A stretch of DNA of 64,000 nucleotides from Eucalyptus grandis (taxonomy: Eukaryota > Streptophyta > Magnoliopsida > Myrtales > Myrtaceae), in the NCBI RefSeq assembly GCF_016545825.1, contig NC_052615.1:32947516-33011515 (forward strand), in the 5' to 3' direction. This document shows, one piece after another, positions 1 through 10,537 of the stretch. The notes under the pieces were generated by a model that saw only the letters and a list, made by a program, of their open reading frames with translations, had not been told where the DNA came from and ran no database searches. The position numbers were made by a program, and so were the translations under genes. Every line of letters starts with the position of its first letter. Position 1 is the stretch's first letter.

Positions 1-1020
1 ATTAATAAAAATAACAAAATTTCAATGATTACCATATGAGTGAGGAGTGATTGGCCCACACACATAAGAATAAATCAACTCAAGCAGCCTCTTCGCTCGA
101 TAAGTTGCTTCCTTCGAAAAACTAGTTCTAGAATGCTTACCGATAACACACTCTTCACATAATTGTATGTGGTAAGCCATAAACCATCTTCTTGCGGGAA
201 AGCAAATTGAGTCCGCCAAAATTGAGATGGTTGAACTTCAAATGCTACAACCATGAAGGATCATCCATACACCCTTTTAGACATCGAGACATGTCATTCT
301 TCATATTGAGAGTAAACATCATCTTTTTTGACATCTTCACATTCGTAATTAGTTTATTATCATTATCTCTTAGCACAAGACTAAGATTTTTCATATGAAC
401 AATATAGCATTTCTCCAAAAGTTGTCCCAAACTCAAAATATTGTTTGACATTTTGGGACATAATAAACATTAGTAATAAACTAACCTACACCATCCTTCA
501 AGCGAATCAAAATTGTACATTTGTCTTCAACAAGAATTTTGAGTTATCATCAAAAGAGACTTCCATTTAATTATCTCATCTAACTCGGTAAGTATCTCCT
601 TTCTCCCACATATGTGAAGCTGATTGTTTATTGACACCATGATCACAAACCTTAAGCTATGATACCCACTTTGATGGAAGTATTTTGAAAGTGAATCGCT
701 CACAATCACACAAGAAAATGAAGAAGATAAATAAGCTTGTAGATTTATTTCACCTTCACCATTTTTCACCTTATCTCTAAAAACAATCACTTTTTCTAAA
801 AATAATCACCACAACTAGAAATGTGAAATACAAACAGACTCATTATAGATAATTACAAAGAGACTCATGGACCAATGATTTGAGGGATACGTCCTAGGAT
901 TTTTTTTTTCAAGTGTGGAAACTCGAGGACCCAAAGTAGTAGGATTGATTCTCATAACAATACAAGTGAAATATATTGAAACTTTTTGCGAAAAATTGTC
1001 GAATTTAAAAAAAATGTTCG
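1..1020 (-). mobile_element. Decayed Ty1/Copia retrotransposon (LTR/PBS side and partial pol)
   Basis: Minus-strand reading gives typical Copia pol pieces in order from high to low coordinates: a CGRKEILTELDE-like segment (about 560-640), an ILIRLKDGV segment (about 485-520), NILSLGQLLEKCY (about 410-450), a GAG-pre-integrase CxxC with ECVIGKHSR (about 130-180) and the start of the integrase core with CGPITPHSYG (about 25-60). Frameshifts separate these blocks, so no intact protein remains. A primer-binding-site-like GGGTATCATAGC on the minus strand lies at 655-666. The pol-like block begins almost directly after it, so gag appears deleted. DNA at about 667-1,000 is probably the adjoining LTR; its outer edge is not resolved. 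Confidence 0.7.
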
Positions 1021-1236
1021 ACAGCAAGTTGATCGGTTAATTCAATAAGAAATGGTAATTAGAAAATTCCCTCTATTTTTTGTTTGTTCACTACTTTATA
1101 TATGTGTACATAATAAATATACCAAATGGTTATCGACACCAATAAATTAGGTTTAATTTTTAACAGTAGAAGGGAGGGGAGGTGAGAATAAACTGGGTAC
1201 ATATAGCCACCCTGATTTCCATGAAAGACAAAAGAA

Positions 1237-1930
1237 TTGGATGCAGCTGAGGGAGATAGCAGTGTCAAATCATCACCCATGGCTTTGTGTTGATAACTTC
1301 AACGACGCGATTAACACTGCTGAGAAGTGGGGAGGCGATGTGAAGTCTGCTACGTGCATTGATGGCTTTAAAGACATGTAGTTTGATACTGCTTTAATAG
1401 ATCATGGCGTTAAGGGGCAGAGATTCACCTGGTGTAAAAACAGAGATGATGGAACTATAAGAGAAAAATGGAGGCCTCGCGGATGTCGTTTGGAAGAGTC
1501 TGTTCCTCACTAGAACTCAAGTACTGCATGATCCTTCTACAGGATCAGACCATTTCCCGTTGATAGTTGACCCTGATTGTAGAGATACGATTGATCCAAA
1601 GCCATTCAGATTTGAACACAATTTGAACAAACGATGAAGGCCGTGAAGAAACGATTCAAAAGGCATGGGATGTGGAAACTGAAAGAGAAGATCTTAAACG
1701 AGTTGAAAGAGTCTTAGAAAATGGCAAACTGATCTGAGGTGGTGGAGTAAGAGGACTTCTGTTTAATAACTTGAAGAAGATTGAGCAGTTGAAAGCAGAA
1801 CTGCAGAGCCTGCAAGATTGCGAAGATGGAAATTTCTCCAATCAAACCACCCTGATTAGAAGAAGCAGAAACAAGACCTTGCAAAGTTAAAACAGATGAA
1901 GGTGTTTTGGGGTTGACAACGAAAGGAGAT
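1237..1930 (+). mobile_element. LINE (non-LTR retrotransposon) endonuclease remnant
   Basis: The plus strand encodes a broken APE-type endonuclease followed by the linker to reverse transcriptase. Visible are HPWLCVDNFNDA (the family's PW-GDFN motif), EKWGG, an in-frame stop near 1,378, DHGVKGQRFTWCKNRDDG, then SDHFPLIVD near 1,545-1,570, and a late LAKLKQMKVFW segment that matches the usual LxKxxEEVFWxQRSR linker. Stops and frameshifts show it is dead. No reverse transcriptase domain was recognised downstream. The A-run at 2,513-2,537 could be an old 3' tail, but that link is not demonstrated. Confidence 0.7.
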
Positions 1931-4900
1931 TTTGCAGTTTCCAATCTGTTTATTATCATAATCTGTTTAGATCAAATGGTTCTCTGCCTTCTTCATTCAA
2001 TGATACCACCATTGTTGTGACACAGAAAACTCCTCATCCAACCTTTCTTGAATGAGATCTCAGAAAATCAAAGTGCTTTCATCTCGACGACGCCTATTAT
2101 GACTTCTCCATGAATTCCGAGACCTGAAATGGACTCCAGAACACCAATTTGAATTTATATCGAATTGGTTTTGAGCCAGACACAATCTATTCAAACTTAA
2201 CGATTTCACTCGATCCCAATCTATTTACCTTCTGCACATGGATCCTTCCAAGCATATTGATAAGTTCAACTTAGTTAAAAACGGCACAAACGTCCTGTTG
2301 TTAACACATAAAAACGGGATTTAAAGGAGGCAACTCCACGGCGATAAGTTCAACTTAGTTAAAAAGAGAGGCAGAGGAAGATGGTTCCTAGCAATTGGAG
2401 TGACCTCACTCCATCTTCTTTTTCATTTCTACTTCCTTCTGATGTTTAAGGCAATACCGCCCATGAACTTTGCTAGTTTTTCCTTTAAAGTAATGCAGTT
2501 CTTCTGTGGGCTTAAAAAAAAAAAAAAAAAAAAAAAAGAGCAGGTGGAAAGGAGGAATGGTGAATAATCAAGGTCAAATTGTCACGCTTTTCAGGTTCAA
2601 TTTTAAATTCTGAACAGATCATTCAATCTAAGTAATTGAACTTTCCAACTGTTGAATCCCAACAGCGTTGAAGTGGGAAATGGTTGAACCAGAGGATTAG
2701 GTAGCATGTCGTCCAGATTATGGTCTATGTAAAATTCTATAAATGTAAATAAAAATGAAGTCTCGCGTTTTATTTTTAGTCGACACAACTTCTTAGGATT
2801 AAATTACGACTAATCGATTTATCACAAGTCTCTTAATCTCAACTTAAACAGTCAATTCTATACCATATTTGGGGAGACGAATTTGTTCTTGTATGAAATA
2901 ATCAACTTAGGGCAACGTCTAATAACAACATCAAATTAAGCTATGCACTGAATCGCAATATTTCCATTTTGGCATCACTTTCAATCATTTCCCAATTTCA
3001 CACAAACCCCGGAGAAACCTCTAAGAAACTTAGTTTTCGAGCCACAATGATTCCGATAGCCTCAATTTTCAAATTCTCTCAATCCGAATTCGGTGGTGTT
3101 TAAACGCCCGTGCATCTCACGCTTTGTCATGATTATCTCATAAGCAATGGTGATTGCTTAAAGATAAATCAACGAGAATGAGGGACAAGAAAGCATTGAT
3201 TAACATGTTTAGTGCGGATCAGTACCCCAGATGTCAACATATTATTACTATAGAGCCGTGACCAACTTGGCAGAAAAGTACAGGACGCAAGAAGACATCG
3301 TGGAATATAATAGCGTGTTTAGATTGGCAAATCCCCCTCGATATCACAGCTTTCCAAAAGGAATACTAAATTATTGACATTTTCGGGTGGTTAGATCCAC
3401 ACACAAAAAAAAAAAAAAAAAAAAAAAAAAACTGTCTTTAACTCTATTAAATGCTTGCTTGATGCTTCCTCTTTTAATTTTAGAAAGCAAAAGCGGGGAA
3501 GGTCCTGGGAACCATCCTCTTTTGAAAACGTGCTTGATTAAATTGCTTTTTCGTGTGCATTTTCCTCGCAACATGAGCAAGATTACCTCGTCGTCGTGGC
3601 GGGGTCCATCTATTCTTCGTCTTGGATTTTGTGGAATAATAATGTTGGACTTGGAATAGTATTTTTTGCCGGTGGGGGGAGCGCACGTCTTCGGGCTTGG
3701 ATCGTGCGGGTAGAGTCCTAGGTTGACCAACTGTTCCTCGTCAAAGTCAGAAAGAATACCTTGGAAATTGGAAAATATAACAGGAGGGTATACGACCGGA
3801 CTTCCTAGACCTTTTTCCTGGCTGTAAGTTGTGTAAAGCGCACTCTTGACTTTTAAAGGGTATTGCCCATCTCATGTTTATGCGTCATTGGAGCTATTAA
3901 ATAAATATTTTAATTATACCAATTAAATCATAAATATTTTTATATTTTATCAACTGAATTCATCCAATTAATTTTATCAAAAAATTGTTGATGTGGATAT
4001 TAATCCTTCTACGTGGCACAACAGTCACTAATATGAATATTCTTAAACAATATTTTAATTTTCTTTTCTTTTCCTCTCTTTTTTTTTAGACTATGTGCTA
4101 ATGAGGGTCACCAATCAGCCCTTGCCAGCCACAATTGAGGAGTGCAACAAAATCTCGGCATCATCGCCTCAGCGAAGGCCGTAATGCCCTTGCCTTGTAT
4201 CAATGAAAGTTGCCAGTCCCCAATCAAAAAAATAAAAAAACAAAGAAAAGAAAGCAAAAGAAATCAAAAAATTATTTAAAAATAAAATTATTAAAAATAT
4301 CCATATCAATATCAATGTTAGTCGTGTCATATAAAATAGCCAGCAGCTATATCAGTGATTTTCAACCAAAAAGACCGAACAGACTCAATTAAAAAAATGT
4401 AAAAAGATTTAAAACTAAATTAACACGATTAAAAGATTTATGATTGAATAAATATATTACATTTAAGATTTTTTATGATAATTGCACAAACACGACATAA
4501 TATATCAGCTCAAAAAGAAAGTTGTGAATGATATCGGGTTGTTGTTCAGTTTGGTGATTCAATGAACATCAAATCGATATCAGAATGATGAATTCGAAAT
4601 ACATTTGGGAGCATTAAGCACGAGGGGAAGAGCACGATTTGATTTTTACCCTGACCCGGAATCTTCCGTCCCCACCACTTTAATTGATGAAGCTGCTTTT
4701 CCTGGGCAACAAGACAGATTAGGATCAGCTCGAATATAAATGGGCAGCAGAAACCTGATCTCTCGGGAATATTCGTAGTTTATTTTACGCTCTAATGAAA
4801 CCTTTTTTCCAGTTGTTTATAACGTTATAAAACTATCGTCGCGTGTAACGTCACGACAGGCGTCGAAATTGCGCCTTTGTCCGCTTCCCAATGGAATAAA

Positions 4901-5170
4901 ATAAGAGAGACCCCCGGCAGCATCCGCACATACACCGAAAGGGATTTTGTGGGCAATGGCGAGTGGAAGCCACTCCATACAAAGCACTATAGTCTATAGT
5001 GACTTGAAAAAAATGAAAATGCGAAATTTAATTAGATAAATGAAACGGATTTCGAGAGTTCGTTCGATTTGGGGAAAATGAATTGTTCGAAAACTTTTTC
5101 AAAAAATAATCATTTGCAAAAATGAATTACCGAAAAATATTTTCATTGTCGATACGAGCAATTGTTTTAA
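1931..5170. other. Gene-free AT-rich intergenic DNA
   Basis: No convincing coding exon is seen. The stretch holds a poly(A) run at 2,513-2,537, another long A/T run near 3,403-3,431, a short repeated motif (gataagttcaacttagtt at about 2,258 and 2,343), and AT-rich blocks at 3,890-4,500 that resemble low-complexity plant repeat DNA. The short reading frames here show no domain or conserved motif. Confidence 0.6.
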
Positions 5171-5174
5171 TAAG

Positions 5175-5600
5175 GTACTTTTAGAGTTAATATCATTAAA
5201 AAAAAAAACCTCAAACTAATACACATATGATAAATTTACTTTAAACTATTATTTTGACTATTAAAAAATCAAATTGAAATATCTATGACGGATTTACCTA
5301 TGTTAGTTTCGGTTCGATTTTACTGATCAAATTGTTAAATTGGATAATACATGACAATTAACGAGTGTACCAATTTAGGGTTTTACCCATTATCGAATTT
5401 GTGATTTTTCATGGTATTAATTCAATTTAACGGAAACTAACAGTGGATAAATTTATAACAAATGTACCAATTTTTGGGTTTTTAATGGTCAAAAATTTAG
5501 TTTTGAATAAATTTGTTACAGATGTATCAGATTGAGTTTTTTTTTTTTTTTTTAGCAAAAAAATAGTTTATGGTAAATTTATTGTAGGTACACTAGTTAA
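5175..5600. repeat. Foldback repeat, copy 1
   Basis: This is an imperfect inverted repeat whose arms are themselves made of a diverged unit of roughly 50-60 bp. The unit reads approximately as: long-known word 'aaatttacca' plus 'taattttttgac' plus 'ataaaaaatccaaa' plus 'ttggtacattt'. The left arm carries the unit in one orientation (aatacacatatgataaattta near 5,220) and the right arm carries its reverse complement (ataaatttgttacagatgta near 5,505). Related copies lie at 7,030-7,560 and 26,045-26,690. No open reading frame is associated with it. Confidence 0.65.
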
Positions 5601-7029
5601 GGGTGCGAAAAGAAATCAAGAATTGCCCAAACCACCCGCAATTGGACTAGATCGGCCCAGAATTGACGATTCCTTTAGGAATTGGTCCGGTTCCTAATTC
5701 CAATTTGTTGGAACCGGTGAGTATCAGCCGATTTCCTATTCTAGGTGTGGAACCGCCCACTGAATCGATATATATTTATTTAAAAATGAAATTTTAAATC
5801 AATTATTTAATTATTTTGTAGTTTTTCTATCAATATATATGTACATATATATTTGCAAAATTAAACATTATCGACTCATTTTGTCTCTTGGGTTCATAAT
5901 AAGATTAAAGCCCCAACTTTTCATTCTAATGATCTATTTACTTGCTTCTTAATCAAAAAAAATAAACAAATGAAACGAATGGAAGAGACTGATTGGAGAT
6001 GCTCAACCCGAAATTAAGGTCAACAAGCTTTAACGTTCTTAATTAGGGATTGTTCCTGAACCGAACTGGCAGTGCAATTCTCAAGTAGATCTATGAAATT
6101 AACGGACAGTTTTCGATTCTAATTTTTCAACGTGAAAATTACTCACCACTAATACTAATTTTGGATCTTTCATAGCATTAACTTTATTTTATGTAATTAC
6201 TTATTTTTGGCGAAACATACGGATTAAAATAACATGGGAATCTTTCCTTTCTGGGTGATATAATCGGAAATGGGGAAAGGCGAAAAAGGCGAGTGGATCG
6301 TGTCGCCTTCCTCGAAGGGGAGCTGACGGGGCGAAAGGATAAGATCGAGCCGAGATTTGAGGTGGTGGTTGGTGGGTCACCTCTTGGCATGGCAAACGTT
6401 ACCTGCGTGAAATTGACAGTTGACCTCTCCCCGTAGACTCGCCCCGGACATGTCCAGGATCGATGTACTTCCGGTTCCATAATTTCTACGCCCACCTCGT
6501 CATGTTAGCACGTGCTCTTTTTCTTGGCAGCTAAATTAACGCGACCGGAATAAGCAAAAATTGCATTGACCAAAAAAAGAAAAAAGCAGAATAAGAAAAG
6601 GAAAATTGCGTGGGCTAAACATGGCTCCGTAGGTCATTTGCCTCACGGGACTACGACATTCGAAAGGCGACACTCAAAATTACATGAATGGCCCTTGTCA
6701 TAGATACCACCGGGGAAGTTAAGTATCGATTTATAGTGGATTGTGACAGAGTGAGAAATTTCGATATCTAGAGAGGGACCATTGCCAGATCCGGCAAGGT
6801 CGACCCTCGCTTAAGGCCGACGAAAGGAAAAAAAATGGGGAAAAAACATAAGGAAAGGAAATGAAAAGAAAAGTAAAAAAAAAAAATTAAAAATCAACCA
6901 AAATTAGCTTAAATGAATAAATTGATAAATCATAAAAAAATTTGTGATTAAGTTGGTACAATTGAAAGATTCATAATAAAATTTATCTAATTGAAATATT
7001 TAGAATTAAATTAACCGTTACACAATACA
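5601..7029. other. Intergenic, repeat-derived
   Basis: No gene was recognised. About 5,600-5,770 and 6,050-6,170 contain short words built on ggaaccgg/ggttcc that recur at about 32,330-32,850, 33,240-33,420 and 58,920-59,060, which suggests a shared degenerate transposon. A 103-codon minus-strand frame at 6,184-6,495 has no recognisable domain and biased low-complexity composition; it is not called as a gene. Confidence 0.5.
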
Positions 7030-7560
7030 TTTAACACTTTTTTTAACAATGGTTAATATATCGAAGAATCTCAAACTAATACATGTGTAACAAATTTACC
7101 AAAAATTATTTTTTTTATCATGAAAAATCCAAAAATTGTACACTTATTGCAAATTTACTCCCGAATGACCATAAAAAATTATAAATTGATATATTTATGA
7201 GAAATTTACCAAAAAACTAATTTATTTGACCGCTAAAACTCCAAACTAAGACATTTGCGACAAATATACCTTATGTTAAATTAGATTAATACCACCAAAA
7301 AATATAAAAAAAAAAATTTATAAACCGTGACGATGACGGAGAGTAAAATCTTAAATTGGTATACCAATCAACATTACGTATCATTCAAAGTAAAATTTAA
7401 CGAAAACTAATAAATGGTAAATTTGTCATAAATATATCAGTTTGGAATAAAATTACCAAAGGTGTATCAGTTTTGGGTTTTTGATGATCAAAAAATTAGT
7501 TTTTGGTAAATTTATCATATATATATATCGGAACTTTTCAAGGTATTAACTCTTTTAGCA
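7030..7560. repeat. Foldback repeat, copy 2
   Basis: Same family as 5,175-5,600. The left arm opens with caaactaatacatgtgtaac near 7,070. The right arm closes with its reverse-complement form (taaatttatcatatatatat near 7,505 and a terminal aaggtattaact). Several internal sub-repeats carry the recurring word for 'aaatttacc' with 'attttt' spacers, in opposite orientations on the two sides. Confidence 0.65.
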
Positions 7561-7852
7561 AGTCTCCCAATCTAATAATGTATAGACATATGTGCTTACG
7601 GTCTAAAACTTCGAATTCTCTTTTTCTTCCTATATAAACTTATCCTTTTCTCTTTCCCTTTTTTAAATCATAAATGTGTGAAAGGGTCTTAAAAGTAATG
7701 GGAATGAACGAGATGGGACCGTCGACCAAAGAAATATAAAAAAATGAGATGGGACCCGCCCCGGGGACAACTTGCGCAAGTGGACGATCGACGCCATAGT
7801 AGGACAACATCAAGTGACTGGCAAGACGACAAACAACGTTTGGCAAGCGCGA

Positions 7853-8085
7853 TGACGTCACGGGCCTCCCTTTGTAACAAGGAAAGAAAAGACCACGTGT
7901 TTTTAACTGCTCGCCACGCAACTTGGGCACGATCGCGAACTTTCATAGAAGCTGAGGATAAAGAACGAAATCCAATCTTTTTTAAGAAATGAAATGGAGA
8001 AAAGTAAAATAAATAAATAAAATTAAAAATAAAAGGACAAAATATCGGTTCGCGCAGGGTGCATGCATCTGCTCGGGCTATATAA
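7853..8085 (+). promoter_or_regulatory. ERF gene promoter: TGACGTCA, G-box and TATA box
   Basis: Upstream of the ERF start codon are a palindromic TGACGTCA at 7,853-7,860 (binding site class for TGA/bZIP factors), a CACGTG G-box at 7,894-7,899 and a TATATAA at 8,079-8,085, about 150 bases before the ATG. The motifs are seen directly. Their use in stress or hormone induction is inferred from what is known of this ERF class. The 5' leader also contains a short (CCGA)n run just before the ATG. Confidence 0.6.
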
Positions 8086-8233
8086 GCTTCGGCGTTCTGC
8101 CATAACCAGAAGTTCAAACGACCGGGATTCCTCCATAAGATCGGATCTTTCCTGCTTTGGCGACGCCGGAAACCCGAATTCAGTGCCCAAACAGTAGTCC
8201 ACCGACCGACCGACCGACCGGGAAGTTCCGATC

Positions 8234-9211
8234 ATGGCCGTGGAGATGTTTCAAGAGCCGGAGTCGGCGTTCCTCGACTCCGTCCGGCGGTACCTGCTGT
8301 CGGAGGACTCCGAGTGCCGGTTCTTCGAGCCGCCGCCGCCGCCGACCCGGAACTTCTGCGGCGCCGGAGCCCCGGTGATCTGCGGGAGCTCCAGCTTCAG
8401 CAGCCTGTACCCGTGCCTGACCGAGAACTGGGGCGAGTTGCCGCTCAAAGAAGATGACCCGGAAGACATGGTCCTCTACGGCGTCCTCCGCGACGCCCTC
8501 ACGGTCGGTTGGGCGCCGTTCCAGCCGAGCGGGCCACCCGGTCCCGGATTCGGGGCGAGCCAGGTGGTTAAGCGGGAGCTGGATTCCTTGCCGGCGCCGG
8601 CTTCTTCGCCGGAATCCGCCGCCGCAGCCGCAGCCGCAGCCGCAGCCGCAGCCGCTGTCCCTCAGACGGAGAAGGCGGCCCAGGCGGCCCAGGCGGCGGT
8701 CCCGGCGAAGGGGAAGCATTACAGAGGAGTGAGGCAGCGGCCGTGGGGGAAGTTCGCGGCGGAGATTCGCGACCCGGCTAAAAACGGGGCTCGGGTTTGG
8801 CTCGGGACCTACGAGACCGCGGAGGACGCCGCGCTGGCTTACGACCGGGCCGCTTACCGGATGCGGGGCTCGCGGGCGTTGCTCAATTTCCCTCTCCGGG
8901 TCAATTCGGGCGAGCCCGACCCGGTTAGAGTGACGTCGAAGCGGTCATCCCCGGAACCATCATCAGCATCGCCCTCCTCCTCCTCCTCCTCCTCATTGTC
9001 GTCGGAGAGCGAGACCTCGAAGAGGAGGAAGAAGGCGGCCGTGCCGGCGGGTCGGGCAGCGGCGGCTCAATTCGGGTCGGAGCGAGTGGGGAATGCTGAC
9101 GCCGTCAACGGATCTTTGCAAGTTGGACAGCAAGTGGGAATGTGGACAAGTGGGCAGCAGCTGATGGTCAGTGGATGTCGACAGACAGTGAAATGTGAAA
9201 CCACTTGTTGA
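8234..9211 (+). CDS. AP2/ERF transcription factor, group IX (ERF1A/ERF2-like)
   Basis: Intronless 325-residue nuclear DNA-binding protein of the ethylene-responsive factor family, expected to bind GCC-box promoters. The AP2/ERF domain spans about residues 163-220 ([20 protein letters not shown], then the [20 protein letters not shown] region) and has the Ala and Asp that separate ERF from DREB proteins. The N-terminus carries the group IX acidic block [16 protein letters not shown] at about residues 64-79 and then a [18 protein letters not shown] stretch; these match ERF1A/ERF2 rather than ERF5/6. A run of about 13 alanines (about residues 129-141) comes from a GCAGCC-type codon repeat and is likely length-variable. 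The C-terminus has a Ser-rich tract and a basic KRRKK. The start is the first ATG after a TATA box. Group IX members respond to ethylene, jasmonate and pathogens; that role here is inferred. Confidence 0.93.
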   Translation: MAVEMFQEPESAFLDSVRRYLLSEDSECRFFEPPPPPTRNFCGAGAPVICGSSSFSSLYPCLTENWGELPLKEDDPEDMVLYGVLRDALTVGWAPFQPSGPPGPGFGASQVVKRELDSLPAPASSPESAAAAAAAAAAAAAVPQTEKAAQAAQAAVPAKGKHYRGVRQRPWGKFAAEIRDPAKNGARVWLGTYETAEDAALAYDRAAYRMRGSRALLNFPLRVNSGEPDPVRVTSKRSSPEPSSASPSSSSSSSLSSESETSKRRKKAAVPAGRAAAAQFGSERVGNADAVNGSLQVGQQVGMWTSGQQLMVSGCRQTVKCETTC

Positions 9212-10537
9212 GGGAGCAGGACAATTTTGATAAAGAGCCCCGTGGACGATTCGCCTGAGGAATATAAATTCTTTGGAATTTTGTTGGGAGTGGAAGTGGG
9301 AGAAGAAAATTTTCGACCAAAAAGAAAAATTGGGGAAGAAATTATTCTAAATATATGTATAAAGTGAATGAAAGGGGAGATTTTTTATTTCTTTTTTTAT
9401 TCCTTTCCCTTGAACCTGTGAATACAGATTTTGTTAATGCATTATTGAGAAGTTTTGTGGAAGCCACACAGTAGATGCTTGAAGTGTGGAATCTTTCCTT
9501 TTTCACGTTACCAATCAGATCTAGTAGCTATAAGAAAGAAGTGGAAATGGATCTAAGCACTTGCGAATTCCCTTTTACATAGAAAAAGAGGGGTCTGGAT
9601 AAGCACAGGGAATAGAATGGGTATAAACCAAGTACATTGAAAGCCGCCCGCTTCCCTAATTGGCTACTTCTCGAATATCCATTTTTTTAATGGACCAACA
9701 AGATTATAAATATTTAGATTGCCCTTGTTTCGTCAGAAATTTTGTTGTTATTATAGAGGTGAACATGTCCCTACCTTTCCCTTCGGGGCTAGGGGACGAA
9801 GGTTTCACCTTCTGTCGGTGCATAGTTTTTAACACAGGTAAAGAACGAAATTTTCTTTGGTTACTTCAACAATGTTCAACAGAAATCAGAATATGCACAA
9901 GAGAAACAAAGTTTTCATCTCAAGAAAATTAAAAAGCTTTGAATTCTGGAGAAAAATCAAACGCCCTCTGAAGTGTGAAGTCATAACTTTCAAAGTATCC
10001 ATTTAGTCATTATTCGTTCGGACAACAGTTCAACCTGTTCCCACGTGTCCCAAATGTGAACACTGAACGGCGCACCGAAAGCTCAGACAACGCGGGAAAA
10101 AACATGTGCGCGTGCGCTCAAGGACTAAGGATAATATAGCCTATCTACAAATTGCTTGTACATTTCTTGACTTTTCAAATTTGGAGTGGACTCGTTCGAT
10201 GTATGTTGACGTTCAAGTTCACATTCAAAGAGGACAAGAACATTACCTAAAGCCTCATAGATCTGCTCGACAGCTTAAAAGAAAAGGACAATTAGAGCTC
10301 ATTCAAATCAATGTTGTACAATGTCATTTGCACTGCCAGGCAAATTCGCATTAAAGTGGCGCCACAGTTCATTTCCAATTGGGTCAACCATAATAGGTAC
10401 AATTGGCTACCGGATGGTAGATCAGCAAATTGATGTATCACTTGCGGCAATTGGATAAGATACATGTTACTTACTACCGCCGCAGCTTAAAATGAAAGCT
10501 GACAACAACCGGGATCTATAAAAACCACACGCATCTG
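9212..10537. other. ERF 3' region and intergenic DNA
   Basis: The first few hundred bases are probably the ERF 3' UTR, AT-rich after the stop. Beyond that no coding exon was recognised. The short frames at 9,660-9,932 and 10,106-10,354 have no domain. The end of the convergent minus-strand hydratase gene is reached at 10,538. Confidence 0.5.

Noticed and set aside
3371..3730. 119-codon minus-strand frame
   Set aside because: It includes a long poly-Phe stretch from an A/T run and no recognised motif.
7689..8117. 142-codon minus-strand frame across the ERF promoter
   Set aside because: It overlaps the TATA, G-box and leader of the ERF gene, with hydrophobic low-complexity content and no domain.
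8180..8719. 179-codon minus-strand frame within the ERF gene
   Set aside because: Antisense shadow of the ERF coding sequence; the AP2 domain on the plus strand explains the open frame.
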